Positions 1 through 10,389 of a DNA stretch of 64,000 nucleotides are shown piece by piece. The notes under the pieces are model-generated. The model saw nothing but the letters and a program-made list of their open reading frames with translations, did no database searches and was not told the origin of the DNA. The translations under genes were made by a program, and so were the position numbers. Position 1 is the stretch's first letter, and every line of letters begins with the position of its first letter. The DNA is from Labyrinthula sp. Ha (lineage: Eukaryota; Sar; Bigyra; Labyrinthulida; Labyrinthulaceae): NCBI GenBank assembly GCA_015227615.1, contig JAALGZ010000001.1:2976001-3040000 (forward strand), written 5' to 3'.

Positions 1-62
1 CAGTCGAAAGACAGTCACCAGTCAATGAAGCGCAAGATTCCTGAACAATTTCAATTGTCTCT

Positions 63-835
63 GTGAATGTTGACCGTCTCACCTCCTACAAGCTCAGGTC
101 TATCGAGGAATATGCCCTAACTGCCGATACAAACGTCCTTGCAATACAGGAAGTTGGTAGTAAAGGAGCGGAATACCTCGAAAGAGCGAGTTTCTCTAGA
201 CTAAACTGGTTTACAACAGATATCTCTAAGAACAAAGACATAGAAGAAAAGATAATCAATATTTTAGCAACATACTTCAACAGGAACATGGACAAAGAAA
301 CAGAAAAAGTATTTGATGAAGATAGAATTTTAGGTGTTAAAACTAAACTTAACTCTAGAAACTACTACATCATCAATATCTATACACCACACGCAGGAAA
401 AACATCAAAAGAATACAACCAGTTCCTAACAAGACTCCATAAAGCGATCTCACTGAAAAGGAAGAAAGACCTCATGATAATCCTAGGCGACTGGAACGCA
501 CAAATACTACACAACGAAGTGACAAGCAATGGAAACTACGGATACACGACAAGAACGAGCATGAACGGCAAAATACTTTGGGTTTTTTGAAGAAGTACAA
601 CCTGGCCATCATCAACTCATACTTCGCTAATGGTGCAAAGAATACAAATAGTCACGTAACATACTATTCAAAGCACAAGAACAATCAGAAACGCTCAGAA
701 ATAGATTTCATCATAGCGTGTAAAGGCAGCACCCCACTATTCCGAAAAATTCGGATAAAAAGAAAACTAGGAGAGAAAATCCACAATAGAACAAAGTTTG
801 ATCATCATCCAGTTGAAGCACTAGTCTCACAATAG
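63..835 (+). pseudogene. LINE endonuclease domain (exonuclease-endonuclease-phosphatase fold)
   Basis: The reading contains the motif series of LINE APE endonucleases. The first motif is NVLAIQEV, where the Glu is the metal ligand. IINIYTPHAG and LMIILGDWNAQI follow, with the GDWNA signature holding the catalytic Asp and Asn. After a frame change near 580 come LAIINSYF and SEIDFIIA, and the segment ends close to the usual terminal SDH-like region (DHHPVEAL). The enzyme would nick target DNA to prime reverse transcription. The open frame has no ATG at its left end, so the true N-terminus is upstream or in another frame. One frame change and a TAG at the end make this copy non-functional. Confidence 0.85.
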
Positions 836-865
836 TTCAGGAAATACTCCAACCAAAACCCAAAG

Positions 866-3227
866 ATGCATCGAAACTACAAAGAGTTCTTCAAAATTGA
901 CGCAAACCGTTGGAAACTAAACGAACAAATACGACAAGGTTTCGAAGAAGGAATAGCCAAGCTCCCACTATCCAGTAACTCTGGAAAACAACCAAGACTA
1001 AACTTCCAAACGTTCAAGTCAGCAGTAAAACAAGCCATTGAAAACTGTATCCCATTGGTGGCACATGAGCGACTCTACAGAACATCTTCAGATAGAACAG
1101 AGACTTTATTTGAAATAAGAAGAAGACTATGGAAATCTCTAACTGAAAATGAATCTAAAATACTAAAAAAGATGATAAGAAAAAGTACCTTGAATGACTA
1201 CAAAGCCTGGCTGGACCTTCAAGTAAGAAGAATAGATACAGCTATGGCAAAGAATGATATCCATGAAGCTTTCAAACAAGTGGAAAGGATAGTAGGAAAA
1301 AAGCGGAAACCTCAACGCACCATTACCATGGAAGATGGAAAATACCTAAACGATAAAAAACGAGTAAAAGTATTCCAAGAATATCTTCAACTCACTAAAA
1401 GAAACAGAGATGAAAACATCATTGATACTGAACTGGATATTCCTGAAGCAAAAACTGAAGATACCAACATATTTCCTCCGACTTTAGAAGAACTTGAAGA
1501 GACGGCGAAAACACTAAAAAACTATAAAGTACCTGGACCCGATGGAATCACAAACGAAGTTCTAAAGAATAACAGAATGGTATTAAAATACCTACAGCAA
1601 CTTGCGGAAGAACGATTTCTGGATCCAAGTGGCTTGAAAAAAAATGAACTTACTTCCCTCTCAACTGGAAACATTATATTTTTATACAAAAAAAGGAAAC
1701 CATCAACTTCCTTCCAACTATAGGCCGATACCTTTGCTTAACACTCCTTACAAACTAATCACTAAGATAATAAACAATAGATTAAAGAATATCCTGGAGA
1801 GAACAGTAGGAAGCTATCAGTCTGGATTTAGAGAGAATACGGGAACTAGACAAAAAATTCAACTTCTCTTGAACCGCTGTAAACTCAGCCAAATGGAGAA
1901 CTCGAAGATACTATGTCTCTTTATAGATTTCAAAAAAGCTTTTGACTCTTGCAAACATCCTTTCCTCGAGCTTAGCTTAAAAGAGAGAAAAGTTCCTGCT
2001 AACTTTATCAATATAATCCTTTACCTATATAAATATGCTGCAGTCCAAGTAAAGATAGGAAAACATATAAGTGACAGAGTAGAAATAAACAAAGGCGTGC
2101 TACAAGGTGATTCACTAAGTCCCACGTTATTTGTACTTGCTCTGGACTCTCTGCTCCGAAGGATAATAAAGAAAATAAACTTGAACTTTCCAGAAGCAGA
2201 ATTCTCCTTTCAAAATATTCTTGAATTTGCTGACGACCTTTGTATCTTGAACAGAGATAGAAACATCTTGAAACACTTCATTCAATATACAGAAGAGCTC
2301 TCACAATTGTCTGGCCTAAAGATAAATACGCAGAAAACTCAACTCATGGGAATAGTCAGGAGAAGAAAGCTCAAAGATAAGCTTTCAGACACTGCAATAC
2401 AACAACTGGTCAATAAACACACCTGCACGTCTTGTTCCAGAAACTTCTCGTCAAAAGATGCCCTTGTAGGACATAAACCACAGTGTCTTGGACCGGGGAC
2501 TGCGTTAGTTCGAAGTAGAAAGGGCACTACAGCAGTTGCTGCAGCTGAACTAAACTTCCTCTACAACAACATCCCAATAGAAGAAAACCTGGAAACCAAC
2601 CTTGGAACCATCAAAGGAGTAAAAACCTTTAGATACCTTGGAGTGGATATAACAGCAGCAGCTGAAACCCACGTTAACCCATCCGCTAGAATACGCGCTG
2701 CACAGGAAACTCTTCGGAAATTGCAACCGATACTGAGGAATAATATGCTGACTGTCAAAAGGAAAAAGGACATTATGAAAGCACTTGTGGTCTCAAAAAT
2801 CCAATATGGCAGCGAGTTCTGGAACATGGAAAACAAAGATACATCCAAAGCCTTGAACAAACTCTCTAGAGATATAAAACGCACCCTCCTCCAACCTAAT
2901 CCAACGCAGCCACTTGAACACACGAAACAGGCCAATACCCTCAAAGCCAGTGATATAAACATCCTAAAAATATTAAAGGAAAAACAAAAAAGCTGGCTGG
3001 AAACATGCACAACGGCAGAAATAGATATGGAACTGGCGGAATCCTCAAGGAAGCTTGAAGCATATCTTTTTCCACAAACTGCTACTCCAACTGAAGACTT
3101 GAACGTACCACTGGAGCATATAAGAGAAGAACTAGAACACCATGAACCACGCCCTCCCCTTCACCCGCCACCACCCGGGGAGAACATGCTAACCCCACCA
3201 CAAACGACACCACAAACAACACCTTAG
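866..3227 (+). pseudogene. LINE reverse transcriptase with internal C2HC zinc finger
   Basis: This reading follows the endonuclease in the same frame after a TAG. An alpha-helical linker leads to VPGPDGITNEVLK (RT block 1). After a frame change near 1700 come NYRPIPLLNTPYK, QSGFRENTGTRQ, FIDFKKAFDS, GVLQGDSLSPTLF and the catalytic FADD box (about 2224-2240), then LSGLKINTQKTQ. Between that block and FRYLGVDIT lies a Cys-x2-Cys...His-x4-Cys finger at 2424-2486. Thumb-like sequence with GSEFW and a Pro-rich tail end the protein. The order fits LINE RTs. Finger insertions at this spot occur in some invertebrate LINE families, so the layout is uncommon but may not be new. Confidence 0.88.
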
Positions 3228-6015
3228 CTTATGACTCGATAAAATTCCCATGTGCATTTAAGGTAACTTCGACCCTCGGTTGCTTCTTGGATGGATAGCT
3301 GGAGCATGCTTATCTGGATCTCTTCATAAACCACGATTATCTTGTAAAACAGAACGATGAGCGACAATAGAAGTAAAAAACTGGTGCAGGACATCTCGAT
3401 ATGATCAATAAAGGAACTTGAAACAATTTATTTGATATCAGGAACACTGGATATGACGCACGACAATATCTCAATCTCTTTCATGATTTCTTGCGTGATT
3501 TGTTAATTTCGATTTGGATTATTCACAAATTTTGGGAAATCACTATCTAGGAAGATCAAATACGATAAATGAGTACAACGGGAAAACTATCGTGATCATA
3601 CCAACAGTGTCCCGAAATTACATTACCCAGTTTAGTTACAGTTGGCCCACGAGACGGGAAGCTTCCCTAGTAAGCGGCGGGCTAACCTCGGCCCCTAAGA
3701 TAAACGCATAGGCGGATTTGCAGATGTAGTACGTTACTCCCAACTTAACTATTAACTATTAACTAACTTGAATCAACGGAATAGGATAGTTTACAGGCTA
3801 GGTGACTCAAGCACCAAAATGGAATATTTTTTTCTTCCTGAAATTACCGCAAGGCTGTGTGAGAAGAACATTGTCATAATCTCTTAATATCTTTGCGTGT
3901 CACTAATCTCAATAACTGAAACAAGCTTGCATTAATTTTATTACATTTTTTTCACTGTTCTTATGCTCTTTCAGGAGTTTGCGCTGAAAGTTTCTCTGCC
4001 TAGGTTGACTACTGCCAAATATATACTATATAAATATGTCTATTGCAATAAAATTCCTACTTACCAAAAGTGGCTAGCACTTCGAATTGAACCAAAGATT
4101 ATAGAGATCAGTATTAAAAGAAGCAAATTAGCGCCTCTAAAATTAGCAGTGTTTCTCAACTTGGTAATTCTTTCTGTTTGCTTTTCACATGTCATCTCGC
4201 TTCCTTTTCCCATTGCTCTATAGATGGTAGACAGTTCAGTAATTCATACCTGTTTTTTAAATTCTGCTATTACAATGGCTTTAGACTAGGTGATTGTTAA
4301 GGTTCACAGTTTTACAAACTAGAATTTGCCACTTGTTCCTTTTAGTTTGGAAATAGATAGCTTTTGTGCCTAGAGCTCAATATTAGCAACTGCAGAAATA
4401 CTAAAACTTTGGCGTACAACGACGTTGGATTATATCATACAGTTAGTACCTGGCGTTGTGGACTCAATTATCACTTCAAAGTAACAATTCACAACCGTGC
4501 GGGACACAACAAGTGTTCTACAAATTGTTTTCCTGCCACAGTTCCTAGTGAGGGATTATTCAATATTACGAATAATTCTTCAGCCACACTTTTGCTAGTT
4601 TAATTTTGTCGACACGAAGAAAGTATAATATTTGAAATGCTATACAATGCAGATATACCTTCCTTTGTTCATGGTGAACTTACATTATTACAAAACTTGA
4701 TTTCCCTCATGTTAATCTCGTTGCTAAAAGCATTCGGTAATTTCAATAATTCTTCTCCGTACATATATATGGTTTTATATTCAGACAATTCAAGTTTTGG
4801 GGTTCAGGAAATGATGCTTAGGATCGGCGAATCTTAGAAACAGCAGCTAAGAACCTCCACACACAAAGACGAAAGTGAAGCAGCTAGCATATGAAGGATA
4901 GAATGAAAGAATACGAAATTACATTTATGACTTCTTACAACAACGTAGGGGTCTTTCGAGGTTGCCCTTATGTGTAGTAGTTACCAGGTCAAATCCATTA
5001 TATTTTAGAAATTGATAGAGTGCCCATATATTAAGTTAAGATATTCATCGACAAGCCAACAAAAACGAAATAGCAATAAGAATTTCCAATCTTGAACGGC
5101 GATCAACCTAAAGCTGTCAATGAGTAGGAAAAACAGCTTGAGACTCAACAGAAACTAAAGTAATATATAAGTATTCGTGAGAGAAATAAGCTCTTATTAA
5201 GTAAACGACAGTAACATATTGTTTAAGACTTAGACGGCTCAGGGCATAATAGTTCGCCGATAAGAAAGTTCATTTGAAACATGTTCAATGGCTAAACCAA
5301 GAGCAGATGATACAGAACTGTGAGCTGAGTAGCTTCTCGTTTTACAGTTAGCTGAGTAAAACAAAAATTAATCTTCTAGCTTACGAGATTAATTTGTACC
5401 TGTCCTCTAAGAAATATCATCTAAATTAAGTAACCTAGTCTACATCAAGAAAATTGCAGCTGACAAAGCAAACAAAAACTGAAGAAGGTTTCAACATAAG
5501 AAAAAGAAGACAGGGGACATAATGTCCTCTAGTCTCCTACTTGCAAAATCATGAAAGTAGTAACCCATGTTCAATGGCCAAAAGTTTATTACACGCAAAG
5601 AAGACCAGCAAAGCGTAAAGGAGCCTGTGTACCCTAGAGTGTGAGCTTTGAATTTGAATATATTTACTTGCCCGTTCTCTGTAATACCCGCAGGCAACAG
5701 TTGTGAAAATCCAAAAAATGAGCTCTCCTCCTTAAATAGTTAGAGTTTCTTCTGTTTCCAAGTAAAATATTATCCATTCCAGAAACCAAACTATCAACTT
5801 CACTTTCAAAAGAATATTTTACTTTGCTCCCCAGTTTGAGCTTTGAAGTTTTCTATTATTTCCACCTGGTCTATAAATCAAAGCCACAAAATTTAAATTC
5901 TCAAACTGCCCAAATAGTCCATCCCTAGCTAATGGACAAGACTGAACAGAAAGTTCCCAACTAAACATTTGTTAAGTTGGAACACATCGACAAACTTGAT
6001 CAAAGAACGGCAAAG
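3228..6015. other. Intergenic stretch, no gene recognised
   Basis: The first few hundred bases may be the 3' untranslated tail of the LINE, but no poly(A) end marks its limit. The rest is AT-rich, with only short open frames that look like chance. I see no tRNA, rRNA or clear repeat. The last part must contain the promoter of the 874-aa gene that starts at 6016. Confidence 0.5.
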
Positions 6016-8640
6016 ATGAATGAACAACGTGTACGTTACTGCCTGCAAGAAGCCCTGAATAAAGCAGATCCCGATTTATTATCCTCCCCAGATTATGACT
6101 TCAATGCCTTTGTACAATATACTCTTGAAAACGGCGAAGAAGCAGCACAAAAGATTTTTATCGAAAGGTATGACACGCTGATAGATTTTTCACTTCAGCC
6201 ACAAGCTGATGTAGATTTCAAGAGAGGATCACAAATTGTGTTTTCAGCAGGTTATAATGAGAAAGAAAGAACCATCAAGCTTGCCTTAGCAGCGTTTTGT
6301 GAAAAACACGATCCAAACATAAGTGAAAAAGTTTTTCGTAAGTTGGTTAAATTTGCACTGGACAACGGAGTAGATACCCTAAATAAAAAGTTTCTTTTTA
6401 AACACTACGGAGAAGGTATTGAAATATCTTTTGGGAACGGAGAAACAAAAAATGAATCTCCTATTCAGAAAAAAAGTTCACAAGTTATCGAGATCCCTGA
6501 AGAAATAAGGCACCGCAATAACTATTACCTTGATACCACTCGACTCAAACATAACCTTGGATCTTACTTTAGAGAAAATGGATTGTCATATAAAGATACA
6601 GAAGAGGAACTGAATAACTGGGTAGAGTGGGCTAATACCGAAGTAGGCATGGAAATGTTGAACAAGAGATTTCTCGGTCACTTTGGTTTGACCCTGAACC
6701 AGTTTCTTATCAATAAAAGAGTCCCAATTCATATTAACTTCGAGCAAAAACCATCCGAACCAACTTTTGAAGATACCGATAGTCACGCTTTTGATTTTCC
6801 TGATGAAGAAAGTATTGCAGAAACAGTTCTTACAACTGTTTTCTCTGAGTCTTTGCCTGAAGGTGCTATTCAAGATGAGCTTCATCAGTTTAATGGACTT
6901 CCTTCATCTGTGCAAACTACTGGACCACCTAGTTATGTAGGCCACCTTGCAGAAATTGAGTTTGAAGAAATGACAGATGATGAAGTTATTGAAGAACTGG
7001 AGAAATTCTACCTTGAGGTTGATACGAAGAAGCTACAAGAGATGGACTCTGTTCTTTACGCAGCTAGAAGGTTTGGAAGGGCTAAACTGAATAAATACTT
7101 GTTCAAGATCTATGGGAAATGTCTGGATTCAAATCCAAAACCGCAAATTCAAGAAGCTGCATCTACAAAGAAAGCAAAGCCACCCGGTATGGGATATACG
7201 CGAGATCACAGAGAAACACCTGGTGCAAGAAGACAAAGTAAAGTGATCATTGATGGGAAAACTTTGCGAGGCATTGGCCCAGGCCCTTCATCGCTTATTG
7301 GTTCAGTAACTGGGTCAATTGGGTTAACCACAAAGCAGTCAGAAGCTGACATGATCAATAAGACGTCTCTCCGGGAGAAAGAGATTAAGAAAGAGGTTGG
7401 AAAATCTGTTGATATATCATTTGTGGGAATGCATGAAGACCAGGGAATTGGTACTTTAGTGAGAACTAATCAGCGGATAAAAAGGACCTTAAGATCAGCT
7501 CCACCTCCCAACCTAGTTCCAGGTATAGAAAGACAAGAAGAAGCTCCCGCTGTGTCACCAATTTTTGTAAGGCAGGTGACTGCAGAAACTGAGGATAAGG
7601 AGAAAGCTGATGAAGCTCAATTTAAATCAAAGGAAATCTATGAGACTGCTGATTACGAAACTGATTTAGGTGATGAAGCTGCGGGATCCGAAACGGATTT
7701 AGAAAAAGCAGAAGCGGAGATTAGTCGTGAAAGCATGGAGAGCGAATCAGTTTTAATTAGGCAGCGTAGTCGAACAATACAGAGAGAGATTAAGAGCATT
7801 AAGGTTGAAAATGAATTATCCTCTGAGTTTGATTCAAAGGTTAAATCATCTGATAGTGAAGAGGGGAATGAAGAAAATAAAGATGATCCAATTACTGTTT
7901 TGAAAGATATGCAGCAACAAACGAAAGAGTCTCTTGAAGAATCGGAACTTCCAAAGGAAGAAATTAGTTCTATAATTCAGGAAAAGCCAAAGCAGAAAAT
8001 AGGGTTCAAAGGTAAAATTTCCAACCTTGCTAAAGGAGTTGTTAATGTTGTGCAGAGAAGAAGATCAGTGAATGAGGATGCCCATCCAGAGGTTGTGGTG
8101 ACGAAGGGCGATTTGAAAGAACCAAAGAAGAAAGCTTCTAAGGCTAGAAGAAGATCTGTCTTGCAGAGAAGGGCCTCAGATGCTGTTGTTGCAGAAGTAA
8201 CTACAAAAATTGGAAAAGGAAAGATTCGCTTGGTAACTCCAGAATATGTCAAGAAGGCCGAAACATTCCGAAAATCAAAGAAGCGTCCTGACACAAAAAA
8301 TGAGAGTATTCTAAACGTGAGTGTAAAGGCTTGTGGTAATTACCGGTTTGATTTGTACTCTCCGACCGGGTCTTGTGTGTGTGGATTTTCCAAGTATGAG
8401 CATCAAGATACTCAACAAGGTAATATCTTCGGTGTAAATAGAAGATTCAGAAGTCTTAGAAAACCAAGTCAAGGAGGTGACATTCGCTTTAGTCAGAAAA
8501 AGGCATTGTTTACCAATACAGGAAGAAGAAGCAAAAAAGAAATGAATCAACAAGTTACAAACTTACTTACAACTGCAGACTACAGAGCCACGATGAAAAG
8601 AAAGAAGAAAAATAAGCATCCCATAAATAAAGAAATATAG
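6016..8640 (+). CDS. Large repeat protein with C-terminal Cys/His motif, function unknown (874 aa)
   Basis: Single-exon gene. The open frame reaches back to 5977 only through a TTG, so the ATG at 6016 is chosen. I do not recognise the protein by name. The N-terminal half has four diverged copies of a roughly 50-residue helical unit at about residues 5-58, 85-137, 175-227 and 324-371. Copies share a Leu/Phe-rich helix, a Gly, then LNK(K/R)FL and an ending like (H/Y)YG or HFG. The middle is acidic and Ser/Glu-rich, with coiled-coil-like stretches. The last quarter is very basic, with several RRRS-type sites. Near the end, C773, C787, C789 and H796 form a C-x13-C-x-C-x6-H motif (SCVCGFSKYEHQ) that could bind metal. 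An adaptor or cytoskeletal role is possible but is only inference. The next gene starts 28 bp downstream on the same strand. Confidence 0.85.
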   Translation: MNEQRVRYCLQEALNKADPDLLSSPDYDFNAFVQYTLENGEEAAQKIFIERYDTLIDFSLQPQADVDFKRGSQIVFSAGYNEKERTIKLALAAFCEKHDPNISEKVFRKLVKFALDNGVDTLNKKFLFKHYGEGIEISFGNGETKNESPIQKKSSQVIEIPEEIRHRNNYYLDTTRLKHNLGSYFRENGLSYKDTEEELNNWVEWANTEVGMEMLNKRFLGHFGLTLNQFLINKRVPIHINFEQKPSEPTFEDTDSHAFDFPDEESIAETVLTTVFSESLPEGAIQDELHQFNGLPSSVQTTGPPSYVGHLAEIEFEEMTDDEVIEELEKFYLEVDTKKLQEMDSVLYAARRFGRAKLNKYLFKIYGKCLDSNPKPQIQEAASTKKAKPPGMGYTRDHRETPGARRQSKVIIDGKTLRGIGPGPSSLIGSVTGSIGLTTKQSEADMINKTSLREKEIKKEVGKSVDISFVGMHEDQGIGTLVRTNQRIKRTLRSAPPPNLVPGIERQEEAPAVSPIFVRQVTAETEDKEKADEAQFKSKEIYETADYETDLGDEAAGSETDLEKAEAEISRESMESESVLIRQRSRTIQREIKSIKVENELSSEFDSKVKSSDSEEGNEENKDDPITVLKDMQQQTKESLEESELPKEEISSIIQEKPKQKIGFKGKISNLAKGVVNVVQRRRSVNEDAHPEVVVTKGDLKEPKKKASKARRRSVLQRRASDAVVAEVTTKIGKGKIRLVTPEYVKKAETFRKSKKRPDTKNESILNVSVKACGNYRFDLYSPTGSCVCGFSKYEHQDTQQGNIFGVNRRFRSLRKPSQGGDIRFSQKKALFTNTGRRSKKEMNQQVTNLLTTADYRATMKRKKKNKHPINKEI

Positions 8641-8667
8641 AAATTTGGTTTACCGTTTATTTGCTTA

Positions 8668-10359
8668 ATGAAAATGAATGAAAAAATATTCTTTCTTAAG
8701 AGTTTATTATTTTGGGTCTGCTCGGTTAAACGCCACTTTGTTTTCCCAATAGACTGGAATGAGTATCCTCAAGTAAACTTACTTGGTGAATCAACTGCAG
8801 GGTATGCTTTTGTTGAGGAGCTACCATCCACATTCTACGCGGAGAGAAGGTTATTAAATACCATGATGAACATAAAGTTGATGAATAATAGCGAGGTTAC
8901 TCTTGAAAGACAGAGGTTTAAAATATCAGCACCAAAGTCTTTTTTTTCTCGTTTTGCTCCATTGGAAACGAGAAATTACATGAATCAAGATGTTGACGAG
9001 TTTATAAGTCCAAATTTATTGACTCAGGGTTCAAGATCAAGGCTAGATGTATCAATAAATGATATGACCTTACTTCAAGAGTACGATCAATTATTCTTTA
9101 CAGATGGATACTCTATCAAAGCGCTGAAGTTAAATGCCACGGTTTTGAAAACCAAGTTTATTGGAGGGAAAAGAACCTTAATTCCAGGAAAAATCTTAAT
9201 CAAGCTCTTTGTTGATGCGGAAATCAATGAGACAAGTCAAGTTGAATATATTATGGTCCAGCATTTATCTTCTAAGAGTGGACTAGAGCAGCAGGAGTAC
9301 AAATGCATCCCATTTAGGGTTGGCTATTTGAGCGTTGAATGTTTTATCAATTTCATGGAGATTCTAACTGAGTTGAGTGAAGCTTCCCATTTGAATATTA
9401 CTTTCAATGAGGAGCAGTATGAACGAGGAGCTCTATGGTTCAGTGAAAACCTTTCTCCTGAGGATATAAATTTCAAAGCCGCGTCTAAGACCGGAGTACG
9501 AAAAGTGGAAGGAGTTGAAGTTATATCAAAAGGAAGAGTCGTATCAAAACTGACTGTAATTAAGTTGGAGTCTAGAATGTTTTTGGTTTGGTATGACAAG
9601 CATGAAGAAAAACTCCTGTATAGCAATTTGCTTCTTCCTAAAGATTTTGCTGGATTAGTAACTGCTGAAGTTAAAGTTCATGAACTCGTTGTTTTGCAAA
9701 GTCTCAAGACGATCACTTGGCTTAAGGGATCCAATAAGCTTCTTTTATCCGCAAATAGTAAAAACGGAGTTTCATTAGAAATGTATGAAGCTGAGTATAC
9801 TCTGGATAGGGGCCTAGAACTGGTACCTTGTTCCTGTGAATTTTGTTCGAATGAGGACATTCTAGATTTCATACGTTCTGCAGGAGTACTCGACATAGCT
9901 TTCACCAAAAGATTCATTTATATTCTTACACCGGGAAATGGTATAATGAGGGTCGGGAATACTGGAACACGCTCTAGAAATATCCAAATATATTTCTCGG
10001 AAGATAGAGTGCAAGACGTAGCCTTTTGTGTTTTAAATGATTGGACGCTGTACATAGTAGATCAAGCCTCAAAAAGTCTTTATCGATTGAATGTCTATGG
10101 CCACCAGCTAGAGAAGCTTCCGTTCAGTTTAGTGACGCCGTCAAAACTAATTTGCCTTAACCAGAATCATGAAGAACAGTCCCTTTTGGTAGCTGAGAGG
10201 CTAGGCAAGATACGAAAGATTAGTTTCAAAACACGTAGGGACAAGACTGGCAATGATGTGACTGTGTTCGACATTGTTAGCAACTCAAACTTACAGGTTC
10301 TTTATTCCAAACTAGAAACTACTAACAATTTCTGGTACTCCTCGTTTTACACAGCTTAA
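8668..10359 (+). CDS. Orphan protein with hydrophobic N-terminus (563 aa)
   Basis: Single open frame starting with ATG 28 bp after the previous stop. A second in-frame ATG two codons later is equally usable. Residues about 7-20 (IFFLKSLLFWVCSV) form a hydrophobic segment after Lys, which suggests a signal peptide or a signal anchor. The rest looks globular. It is rich in alternating hydrophobic beta-type segments, especially over the last 300 residues (ILTPGNGIMRVG, WTLYIVDQASKSLYRLN), which recalls a beta-propeller. A CSCEFC cluster lies near residue 390. I do not recognise the family. The gene converges on G-alpha with only 30 bp between the two stop codons. The tight spacing to the upstream gene leaves little room for its own promoter, so joint transcription or an overlapping promoter is likely. 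Confidence 0.8.
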   Translation: MKMNEKIFFLKSLLFWVCSVKRHFVFPIDWNEYPQVNLLGESTAGYAFVEELPSTFYAERRLLNTMMNIKLMNNSEVTLERQRFKISAPKSFFSRFAPLETRNYMNQDVDEFISPNLLTQGSRSRLDVSINDMTLLQEYDQLFFTDGYSIKALKLNATVLKTKFIGGKRTLIPGKILIKLFVDAEINETSQVEYIMVQHLSSKSGLEQQEYKCIPFRVGYLSVECFINFMEILTELSEASHLNITFNEEQYERGALWFSENLSPEDINFKAASKTGVRKVEGVEVISKGRVVSKLTVIKLESRMFLVWYDKHEEKLLYSNLLLPKDFAGLVTAEVKVHELVVLQSLKTITWLKGSNKLLLSANSKNGVSLEMYEAEYTLDRGLELVPCSCEFCSNEDILDFIRSAGVLDIAFTKRFIYILTPGNGIMRVGNTGTRSRNIQIYFSEDRVQDVAFCVLNDWTLYIVDQASKSLYRLNVYGHQLEKLPFSLVTPSKLICLNQNHEEQSLLVAERLGKIRKISFKTRRDKTGNDVTVFDIVSNSNLQVLYSKLETTNNFWYSSFYTA

Positions 10360-10389
10360 ATTAATGTCACTTGACGGGCACTATCCAGT

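Larger units (their letters stand above)
1..3227 (+). mobile_element. Non-LTR retrotransposon (LINE) with APE-type endonuclease and reverse transcriptase, decayed, 5' end outside window
   Basis: The coding order is APE-like endonuclease, linker, reverse transcriptase and a long C-terminal region, all on the plus strand. This is the usual single-ORF LINE plan that supports target-primed reverse transcription. The copy is dead: there is a frame change near position 580 in a T-run, an in-frame TAG at about 833-835, and a second frame change near 1690-1710 in an A-run. The left end lies outside the window. No poly(A) tail, tandem 3' repeat or target duplication could be recognised after 3227, so the 3' boundary is simply the last coding base. 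The clade is not assigned. A zinc finger inside the RT region (2424-2486) is a distinguishing mark. Confidence 0.9.

Noticed and set aside
5977-6015. Extension of the 874-aa gene upstream of its first ATG
   Set aside because: The frame opens with TTG. Eukaryotic initiation favours the ATG at 6016.
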